This document shows, in pieces, positions 56,101-64,000 of a stretch of DNA of 64,000 nt. Origin of the DNA: Pyropia yezoensis (lineage: Eukaryota > Rhodophyta > Bangiophyceae > Bangiales > Bangiaceae). The notes under the pieces were generated by a model. It did not search any database and had not been told where the DNA came from. It saw only the letters and a list, made by a program, of their open reading frames with translations. Each line of letters begins with the position of its first letter. Position 1 is the stretch's first letter. The position numbers and the translations under genes are program-made. Location of the stretch: positions 42,918,878 through 42,982,877 of the forward strand of contig CM020618.1 of assembly GCA_009829735.1 (NCBI GenBank), written 5' to 3'.

Positions 56101-57153
56101 GTGGCCTCGGCCCTTATTGACGTCTGGGTAGCGTCTTATGGCATACCCGACTCAACGCTGACCGATAACGGTCCGTAGTTTGCTTCCGTCTTTTTCCAGG
56201 GGGTCTTCGGACTCGTAGGGGTTGAGGCGAAGTATACGACGCCTTACCACCCCCAAACAGATGGGCAGGTGGAGCGATATAATCGCGCTATTATGAGGCA
56301 GCTCCGGGTTCATACCGCGCAGCACCCAAAGGAGTGGGACCGTTATGTCTCACTCGTCACAACGGCCTGTAACACTCAAGTGCATTCTAGCACTGGGCAG
56401 GCACCCCTCATGTTTGTGGGCCCAAGGCGGCTCCAAACAATGGGGGTCGAGCGCCTTCCGAAGCTCCGTCCCCTTCAGGAGAAGGAGGACGTGGGCGAAG
56501 GCAAGGACGAGGACTCCCAGACCGCAGCCTTACAGTTTGTGGAAGACTTGAAGAGCATTATCCCCCAGGTGCGTAAGCACCTGGCCAAGGCGCAGGAGGC
56601 GTATAAGAAAACCTTTGACGCCACTGTCGCGGAGAAGAATAAGGACCGACGGGAGGGGGACTGGGTTTTCCTGGCCTCCCATACCCGTAGGCGGTCTAAG
56701 CTCGCTCATAAGAGCGTGGGCCCCTACATGGTCTTGAGGACCGATGGGCAACGTTTCACTGTGGAGACACCTTCAGGGATCCGAACGGTTACGAGTGACC
56801 ATGCCACTCGTGCCCCGGCACCCCAAGCAGGCCATCCTGCCTGGGCACGTGCCGAGGCAACACGAGCCAACTTTAAAGTGGCTCAGCCCTCCCCGAGCAC
56901 AGGGGATGGCAGAGAGTACGTGTTCGAGAAGTTCGTGGACCACCGCATTAATGCGGAGGGAGCGCTTGAATTACGCATACGCTGGTTCGGCTATGGCCCC
57001 CAGGATGATACCTGGCGGCTAGCAACGAATTTGCCGGCTGAAGCCGTGCGAAAATATTGCAGAAGAAGGAAGCTTAAAATTCGGGTTACCCCGAGTCGCA
57101 TCTTCTTTTATGCAACGGCACTAAGAAGTAAGGGGCAAAAGCTTTTACTCTGA
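53150..57153 (+). pseudogene. pol: E1 Pol: protease to chromodomain, several breaks
   Basis: Order: retropepsin PILDTGSGPSLV, linker, RT ([35 protein letters not shown]), RNase H (VDVDASYEQLGCCLLQQQ), integrase finger (HHELPLAAHPGARWMY...CTRCARSR), DDE core (TDNGP, YHPQTDGQVERYNRA) and chromodomain (YVFEKFVDHRINAEGA, RIRWFGYGPQDDTW), ending at TGA 57153. Breaks: TGA at 53465-53467, a frameshift near 54295, deletion of the YRxLN part of the RT core motif, amber at 54441-54443, frameshift near 54555, TGA at 55999-56001 and amber at 56176-56178 (expected Gln). This copy supplies the integrase and chromodomain that D lacks. Confidence 0.9.
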
Positions 57154-57265
57154 TGGAAGCCGTCTTTACATGTCCTCACGCGGACCTACGCAAACATGGC
57201 CCCTCGGGGTAAACTCCTATTGAAAAGAAGCAAAGCGCCCCGGCTCAAGCCGGGGAGTACAACCC

Positions 57266-58952
57266 TCAATACCTCCGATAATGGGGGGATAAAGGGGGGT
57301 AGGTCCCATACCCGGGAGATCGGTTCGGACCTGCCTGGGACTCCTCCCCACGGTCGGTACCCGAAGAGCGTCCACCCGCTGAAGCGTGGGCCCAACCATA
57401 TGCGGCTCCCGCGGCCTCTCCATAAGGAGTGGCCGGTGACGAAGCCTGACCCCGTAGTGCCTGGGTGTGGAGGGCTTGCATGTCCACCAGGGCCCGCGTC
57501 TCAGAAGTCGCAACTCCTAACTCACGACGCATACGCGTCGTGAGATTCTCCGCTGACAGGTCCGCTAAAGCGGCCTGGCGTTGGGGAGGAGAGGCACCCG
57601 CCAACACGCCAGCCATGTCGTTGGCCAAGCCTGTATAGGCTCGGAGTAACGCCATAGTCAATACTGACTGGGTGGCAAAGGTAAACTCCGCCGGGAGGTC
57701 CTCACCAAAGGAGGCCCTCATCCCGAACAAAAGTTGGGGAGACATAGTGCCCCCCACCTCCAGACGAAGTTCGGGGTTTCACCGAAAGGGTGAAACCCTC
57801 GGGGGGGCAGCCAGACGGTTACCCCCATAACCCGCATCAAGGCCAGCTCGGCCTCGACCGGGAGCTCCCCGGGAGGAAGCCCCACCCCGGCCTTTCCAGG
57901 CCGAGGTCGCCGCGGGTTGCCCCGTGATGGTTCCTGCGCCAGCGCGGGGAGCTCCTGCTACCGGCGGCCGGGCTGGGTCACAGCGGATCCGGTCGGATCC
58001 CCAGAGGGAGGAGCCCCCTCCCGTATGGGAGGGACGCTCTCCGGGATTGACAACCTCCCCCAACTCTGGGAAGAGCCTTGGGCCTTCCCGGCACATCTGC
58101 ACCTCGGGGTTGGAGACCCGAGTGGATGCGGTAGCACCCTCACCGTAAGGGAGGGTCGCGATGTCAAGCCCCTTCATAAGGAGCAGCCGCTGATCCCCGG
58201 GGGAAAGCTCCCGGGAGACCAAGACGAGTCCTCGGTGGCCGCCTTGATCGCGGAGGCGCTCGTCAAATACGAGCGACCTCACCCGCCGAAGGAGTTGAAG
58301 GGCCTCATCAAAGAGACCCGCCTTGGCAGAGTCCTCCTCTTTAAAGAGGAGGGAAGTGTCCAACGAAGAAAGAGCCTCAAGAAGGGGCTCGTTCAAGAGC
58401 CATAAATGGCCATTAAACGTAACGGCGGACAAAAAGATGTCCGCCACCTCCACCAACCAGGAAGTGGAGGCCATGGCACTCCTCCGAACCCCCTAAAGGG
58501 GAGCAGACAAGAAGACTACCTCGTAGGAGGAAGAACGACGGAAGACGGCACGCCATTCCCCGTGGGACCTCCAATGAGGACCACCACGGGGGCACGGCCG
58601 GGTAGAGCCCCCCCCTCATCGGGGTGGGGACGTGATGGTATTCCTTCTGCTCCCCATTCATTAGGGGTCCAGGAAATTCCCGTAGGCGCCACTCCGCCAG
58701 AGCGCCCCGGTTATAATACCCGGGGTCGTCCAGGCCGAGAGTGGGAATGGGCCCCGGGTAGCACCGGAGGTCAGTGCATGGTCCCTCCCCTGTAAAGAGG
58801 GGACCCGCCAGTATCTCCTCGACCCCCTTAAGGAGGTCTATGTCGATCCGACCCATGTAAAAGGGTAAGTCCGATGGCAGCACCTCCGACACGGTATAAA
58901 CCGTGCCGTACTGCATGCGCAGGTTGCGCCAGATGTTAACCATCGGGAGCAC
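57266..58952 (-). pseudogene. E1 antisense ORF (aORF), broken
   Basis: Minus-strand gene tail-to-tail with E1 integrase (112 bp apart). The first part (58952-about 58460) contains SDLPFYMGRIDIDL and YPAVPPWWSSLEVPRG. After a frameshift the second part (from 58474) reads STSWLVEVADIFLSAVTF, HLWLL and GLVLVSRELSPGDQRLLL. A TGA at 57779-57781 interrupts it, and the same frame continues to 57266 with SPQLLFGMRASFG and a helical segment. Position, orientation and these stretches match the E2 and E3 aORFs. About 560 codons if the breaks are ignored. An upstream extension through the minisatellite region on the same strand is possible but uncertain. Confidence 0.65.
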
Positions 58953-59149
58953 ACCGACCGCTTGATACCGTAGGTGTGAAATACTGGATCACCGGGGACG
59001 CTTAGTCGAGTCCTACCGATCCTCATCGATAGCGATGAGGGGTACGCCCTGGTAGGTGTCGACCCAATCAGAGGTTGACCCACGGTCACCCTCCGGTATG
59101 TCATCCACCCCCATGGGGGGGTGGTCTCCCGGAGACGACATAGCGGCCG

Positions 59150-59560
59150 CCCAGAAGGGCGGCCCTGCAACAAGGAAACAAGCGCCCGCCCACAGCGGCG
59201 ACACGTCCGGCAAGAAGCTGCCCGCCGACAGCGGTTGCGCAACCACGGTGACAGCGCCGGCCCGCAGCGGCCGGACAAACACAACGGCAACCGCCCACAA
59301 CGGCGCCGCAAGAAGGACGACAAGGCCGGCCCACAGCGGCCGGACAACAGCAAAGCCGCGCGCCCACAGCGGCGGCGCGGCCACGACAACGCCGGCCCAC
59401 AGCGGCCGGACAACAGCAACGGTGCCCGCCCGCAGCGGCGGCGCGCCGAGAAAGAGGTGCCCGCGCGCAGCGGCGGCGCGCCCAGGACGAGGTGCGCGCC
59501 CGCAGCGGCGGCGCGCCCAGGAAGAGGTGCGCGCCCAAAGCCGCTGCAGCACAGAGGAGC
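59150..59560. repeat. GC-rich minisatellite near the 3' end of E1
   Basis: About ten imperfect copies of a unit containing CCCACAGCGGC or CCCGCAGCGGC occur at intervals of roughly 40 bp. On the minus strand it reads as repeats such as RRRCGRAP and LSGRCGPAL, on the plus strand as Arg/Gln-rich frames. It is located where the aORF N-terminus or the region before the lost 3' LTR would be. Confidence 0.75.
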
Positions 59561-59792
59561 CGATGGTGGCCGCCCGGAAGGCCGGCACACTCCGAGCGGA
59601 GACCCCCCTTTAAAGGGGGGGTGGGGGGGCGAGTACCGCGAAGGGCCAAGGTGCCCCGCCGAGAATCCGTGGGGTCCCACAAGGAGGCCGGTGGCTCCAC
59701 CGTATGGTGGCGCCAAGGACGAGGTCAACAAGGTCGGGAGGGGTGACACTCTTTCCCAGGACCCCGCGGTTGCACCCTCGTATGAGGGTGCA

Positions 59793-60155
59793 TGTAGCAA
59801 TATGGTTGTCCGTATTGTGACCCTAATATTAGGGAGGCTACTTCTAACCCTTAACTTTCAATTTGATAGTTCGTACTGGTCACGGTATCTATAAGTTACG
59901 TATGACCAGAGGGACTTGCATCTTGGGGTGGAGGGTAGTTAGTAGTGTCTCCGAGGGTTCATAACGAGGGGGCCGGCGGCGAATCCACCGCCGGCCAAGG
60001 TAGAACAACAAACCCCTCCCATTTGGGCTCCCTTCTTGGTCCCGTGGCTTGCGCTCCGAGAACAGCAACCTTGGCCTCCCGGTGACGTTGGTGCCGATCC
60101 CCCGTGGTGAGAGTTCCCTGAGAGTGGATGTGCAGCGGATACCTATTGTGCTACA
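59793..60155 (+). repeat. E4 5' LTR
   Basis: 363 bp from TGTAGCA to GTGCTACA (terminal inverted repeat, TG...CA), adjoining the primer binding site. The 5 bp before it, GTGCA, would be the target duplication. The second LTR lies beyond the window, so the left end is based on the ends only. Confidence 0.75.
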
Positions 60156-60156
60156 T

Positions 60157-60174
60157 TGGTGGAGCAGCAGGGGA
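60157..60174 (+). promoter_or_regulatory. E4 primer binding site
   Basis: TGGTGGAGCAGCAGGGGA, one nt after the LTR and identical to E2, E3 and D. Confidence 0.85.
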
Positions 60175-60379
60175 CGGGTTTCCGTCACCCTTGTGGTGAC
60201 GCCGTCTTCGGCCCTGGCACACGGATAGGGATCCAGTCCTTTTCTTGTACTCGTGGTGCTGCGATCTGTTGATTGTTTTGAGTGGTTGCGTTTGACTGCG
60301 ATATACGGTTACTCTCCCCCAACTACCCCCTTGCTCTCTTATTCGTGGTGACTATTACGTCGGTTGACTGATTGTGACT

Positions 60380-62557
60380 ATGTCTACCCAAGAGACGGGG
60401 AACGTTCAAGATGACGGATCGGCGTCGACGCCGACCCCAGAGCTGAACCCGGGAACCGGGATCGGTATCCCGATCGACAACATTGAGACGCCGATGCTCT
60501 CCGGTGCCGGATCGATGTTTGGTACGGCACGGACGGCCGGGGGCGGCGGACAGCCGCAACTGCCCTCTGCCGACCTCACGCCGCCGCCACCTTCACCAGA
60601 GGACTCCCTGAAGGCATCATTGGCTCGCATCGAGGCCAGGTTCTCCGGGCTCGATGCCCGTCAAGAGCGTACGGAGGACGCAATGGCGGTGCTGATGTCA
60701 GCACGCCATACGACGGTACCCCGTCGGGTCCCCCCCACACCGGTACGGTTCGAACCGGCCGGACTACTTTCGGAGGCCACCAGGGTCAACCCCGGTGTTG
60801 CTACTCCTGGACAACCCCCGGACACGGCGGGTTATGGATCCGACTCGTCGGCGGAGTTGGAACGTAGCCATACGGAGCGCTACGCTCGGAGCACCCAGAG
60901 CGGGCTCCACGGACATGGTCCGGCGGACACTTACGCCGGAACAGAGTCGGCGATGGGGGGAGACGCTACCGTCTCCCATTACCCCCCCGACGACGGAAGC
61001 CAGGCAACTCGGGCACCCGAGGCGCCGACGCCGGAAGTTCCAGCGTCACTGGTGCAAGCGATGACAGCGCAGGTTACTGCGAGCTTACTGAAGGGGATGG
61101 AGTCCGATGAGTTTACTCATCAACTGGCCAAGCGACAGGATATCCAGGACGCGGACACGGAGATTGTCAACGAAGCCTTCAGGTCGGTACTGACTCCCGA
61201 ACGTTATCGTTTGGAGGACCGATCCACTGCCGTATCGGAATCGATGCGTACGACCTCGCACCGAGCGATTCGCTCTATGCAGACCCTTATGAAGGGAGTC
61301 CCTATGTTCGGGGGCCCTAACGGACGCCCGTTGGCAGTCATTGGCTTCTTGAATAGCTTCAAGGCAGCCGCAGACAAGGCACTCGTCAACGAGGGGCTGG
61401 CGCTGGAGATCCTCCCGTTCTTTGTTGACGAACGGGTTCGAGGCATCCTCCGCCAGGCATCCCCGATGCCGGGAATGAGGGTCGCAGCCACCCCCATGGA
61501 TTTCCGTGACATACTGAAGGAGCTGCTTAGCAGCTACCTCAGTGAGGACAAGTGCGAAGACCACTATCGGGCCCTTCGCACTGCCACCGCCCAGTCCTGG
61601 GAGGATGAAGAGATGTTTGGACGCCGGATCCAAGAGCTCGACTACGAGCTGGGGAAGCTCCTCGGTGAAGGGGAACTACGGGCCATCCTGTTCGCAGGAG
61701 TACCCAACTACGTGCGGATATCCGCACGGGGAGCCAATACGGCCCGGACGAACTTCAGTCGACTGATGCATAAGTGCAAGTCCCTAGGGGACGCCTACCG
61801 GGTGCTACACCCGGAATGTGCCTTGGCCTCGAAGCCCAAGGGTGAGGGAGGCAAGCCCAGTCTTACCCTGGTACTGAGGCAAGAGATGGTGGAACGTAAG
61901 GCCGCACCAGTACTGGTGGCGACCGAACATACCCCTACAGGAGAGGATGAACCTCTAGTCGACCAACAGGGCCACCTGTTGCTACCGGCGACGCCGGTGA
62001 TTGATGAGCATGGTACGGTAGCGTACATCGCTCCGGCTGGGACCCAGTTCCAGGTCAACGAGGGAGCAGGAAGGCGCGTCCCGTATGTACGGACTACGCG
62101 GTATGCCCCGGTTACGGGTAACCCCGACCAACCCCTGCCGACATGGGCAGTACGCACGGAGGCACTTCCGCATATCGCTGGTAGGACCAACCGGTTGGGG
62201 GAGTCCATGTTCCGGCTGGCACCGGGACCCAAGGTTTACCAAGGGGCGGGCACTCGGGCGCTCGAGGCAGGCAACCGGACCTATGGAGCCAACCCGACGC
62301 GGACGCCCGGGACGGCCGGCACGTCCGGATGTGTGTTGTGCGGAGACCCCCAACACTGGGTGTCCGCATGCCCGCTCATCCCGGAGGAGTCTTGACGGGC
62401 AGAGGCGCAACGCAAGGCATCCATTATTGGGTATCCCGCCAGAGGCCCGGCACCAGGTAGGCAGCAAGCTCCAGGAGGAGTACTGGCAGTCGAGGAGGCA
62501 CCTCCTCTCCCGGATATCCCGGAAGATAGTACCCGGCCGAGTACGGGAAACGAGTAA
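60380..62557 (+). pseudogene. gag: E4 Gag polyprotein with one in-frame TGA
   Basis: From ATG 60380 (after gtgact) the frame runs 671 codons to a TGA at 62393-62395. The same frame then continues to TAA at 62555-62557, ending GGA AAC GAG TAA exactly like E3 and E2, so the TGA is probably a mutated CGA codon. The N-terminal third is Pro/Thr/Gly-rich with a short coiled segment (LKASLARIEARFSGLDAR). The capsid-like region includes PLAVIGFLNSFKAAADKALVNEG, and the zinc knuckle CVLCGDPQHWVSAC lies at residues 651-664. If termination at 62395 were the normal end, pol would be out of reach because its frame has stops at 62458 and 62527. Confidence 0.8.
62545..62551 (+). promoter_or_regulatory. E4 gag-pol -1 frameshift heptamer
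   Basis: GGGAAAC in the gag phase, 3 nt before TAA; the -1 frame is open from here to the window end. No stem as clear as that of E3 is seen downstream (a short CGAC/GTCG hairpin is possible). Confidence 0.65.
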
Positions 62558-64000
62558 GAGGAAGGACGACACGGGGTCGCTGGGGTAACCCTAGCAAGCC
62601 ACTTCGGATTGCCGCGGGGAAAGCCCCACGGAGAGCGCGGTTGAGCCGACGCCGCATCAACCCCCGGGAACACCTTCCGGCCCCGACGACACGGCGTCAG
62701 GGGATTGATGACCAACCACCAAGGTTGGGAGGAGAGGACGGGAAGCCCCGTCACATGGAACCAGACAAGGGCCCGGTTCAGGATGCCCTAGCTACACCGG
62801 ATATCGGTGTAGGCCACGTGCTGTTCACCTTGGAGAACTTCAAGGTATCAGCCACACTGGGGGTTGACCCCCAGTCGACCCGATCGTTTTACCCTGTACT
62901 GGATACAGGGGCTGGACCTAACCTGATCCGGAAGGATACCCTCCCGGACAAGTGGCTCCCGCGAGTCAGAGTGACTCGGGGACCCACCATCAAGGACGCG
63001 AATGGTCGTCTCATTCGTACGACCGCAGCGATGTCGCTGCGGGTCACCATCAGGGACCTCACTACGGAAGTTGACTTCCTGGTGTGTGAGACTCTATCTG
63101 TGCCCTGCATACTGGGGTGCACCTTCATCAACGTTCACGTTGATGCAATCCGGCCGGGCCGGAGGACCGTCGAGCTGCAAGAGGCCGACGGGACGACGAG
63201 AGGACAGACAGCTATCGTCAGGGACCTGACGCTACAAGGGAGCCACGTTAACGTGGCTGAGGTATACGCAAGTGTAGAACCGAAGACACTCCGGCTGGCT
63301 AAGCGGACTCGCCTTGAGCCGTTATCGGAGACCGTTCTCCCGGTTAGCTGTGACCTCGCAGGCATCTGCAGAGTTCAGTCCAACCTACGAACCTACAAGC
63401 GCCATGGGTTGACCATGGCCAACGGTATCGTAGACCTCCCAGCGGGGGGGTCATCACTGCTTGTGATGGCGAACTATCGCCGTAAGGCAGTCACCCTTCC
63501 GACGGGAACTATCCTCGGGATTGCCGAGCTCTACGAAGGAGATATCCTTACCCCCGACAAGGAAGGTCAAGTGGAACCACTTGAGGTACTGGCGGTCGCC
63601 GAGCCCACCGAGCGGCAGCAACCCGATGACGGGAAGCCTAACCCACGGACAGCTCCGGCAGACATCCCGCCAAAGGACCAAGAAGCCTTGAAGGCACTGG
63701 CCGAGGCTGACCTCGACCACGTTCCCCCTTCGGTAGCTGAAGGGGTACGACGGATGCTAAGAAAGCATGATGTCATGTGGACCGGCGGGGCGCTTGGTAC
63801 CATTGGGGCAACCCGACACCGTATAGACCTGGTACCAGGTGCGCGACCAGCGCGGTCGCAACCGCATTGCGCGGGACCTATGCAACGAGAGATCGTTGAT
63901 GGGGAAGTGAAGAGGATGAGTGAAGCTAAGGTGATCCGACCTTCGATGTCGGAGTGGGGTGCCCCAGTCGTGATCGTACCGAAGAAGGATCAAACCCCTC
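62545..64000 (+). CDS. pol: E4 Pol, protease and N-terminal RT (partial)
   Basis: Open from the slip site to the window end without a stop. An ATG occurs at 62755. Retropepsin is marked by YPVLDTGAGPNLIRKD, about 130 codons after the slip site. The following region includes FLVCETLSVPCILGC (the ILG motif of retropepsins), a linker, then the beginning of RT: TRHRIDLVPGARP (RT N-terminal LxPGxxP-type), AKVIRPSMSEWGAPVVIVPKKD. The RT catalytic motifs lie beyond the window. No break is seen in this part. Confidence 0.88.

Larger units (their letters stand above)
52405..59792 (+). mobile_element. Element E1, 5'-truncated Ty3/gypsy copy, inverted partner of D
   Basis: E1 starts abruptly within gag at about 52405, at the sequence that corresponds to 49870 of D, and runs through pol and the antisense ORF. 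No LTR of its own was found; E4 begins at 59793. From 52405 to about 55840 it is nearly identical to D in the inverse orientation. Confidence 0.82.
59793..64000 (+). mobile_element. LTR retrotransposon E4 (Ty3/gypsy), cut by window end
   Basis: 5' LTR 59793-60155, primer binding site 60157-60174, gag and the start of pol are in the window. It is a fourth lineage, with Gag clearly different from E2, E3 and D but with the same genome plan and the same frameshift site. The 3' end is outside. Confidence 0.88.

Noticed and set aside
59121..59894. 257-codon plus-strand frame over the E1 minisatellite
   Set aside because: Arg/Gln repeat translation that runs into the E4 LTR; no reason to prefer it over the other open frames.
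1..64000. tRNA, rRNA or other structured RNA genes
   Set aside because: No cloverleaf with A and B box spacing and no rRNA-like conserved block was recognised by eye; a covariance-model scan would be needed to exclude them.

Overview
The window is nuclear DNA of a GC-rich, intron-poor eukaryote. Its single-copy genes are eukaryotic (coatomer epsilon, exosome MTR3, TFIIE beta, RING-H2 proteins). A siroheme sulfite reductase with a short N-terminal exon resembling a plastid transit peptide points to a photosynthetic host. Short GT-AG introns (249 and 371 bp), very high GC, Ala/Gly/Pro homopolymers inside conserved proteins and abundant LTR elements would fit a bangiophyte red alga (Porphyra/Pyropia type), but that is inference; another GC-rich alga is possible.

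Left part (1-19.0 kb): a host gene island. In order: an edge fragment of a membrane protein (-), coatomer epsilon (+), exosome MTR3-like (-), TFIIE beta (+, 2 exons), ferredoxin sulfite reductase (+, 2 exons), a membrane RING-H2 protein (-), a 4'-phosphopantetheinyl transferase (-) and a second, larger RING-H2 protein (-). Each gene has its own promoter space; no operon-like arrangement is seen. Spacers carry a dispersed 21-bp motif, a 13-bp minisatellite, a 44-nt palindrome and long G or C runs.

Middle (19-27.3 kb): no convincing gene. It holds homopolymer DNA, a GTC/GCC triplet tract, a perfect 31-bp inverted repeat 2.4 kb apart, DNA-transposon-like end sequences and a decayed copia-like fragment.

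Right part (27.3-64 kb): almost entirely Ty3/gypsy chromodomain LTR retrotransposons, nested three deep. A minus-strand element (here D) is split by a minus-strand element E2 (28249-47278; 469-bp LTRs), whose integrase gene is split by a plus-strand element E3 (32226-41874; 572-bp LTRs). Both insertions have 5-bp target duplications (one of them with a single mismatch), and the interrupted reading frames rejoin on paper when the insert is removed. D has a near-identical, inverted, 5'-truncated partner E1 (about 52.4-59.8 kb, +). Element E4 (+) starts at 59793 and runs off the window.

The elements share an identical primer binding site that is not the usual initiator-Met type. E2, E3 and E4 share a textbook -1 frameshift heptamer at the gag stop. 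E1, E2 and E3 each carry, tail-to-tail with the integrase gene, a long antisense ORF; the three products look like one protein family. I see that antisense protein as the most interesting item here. Many interruptions of element genes are CAG-to-TAG changes.
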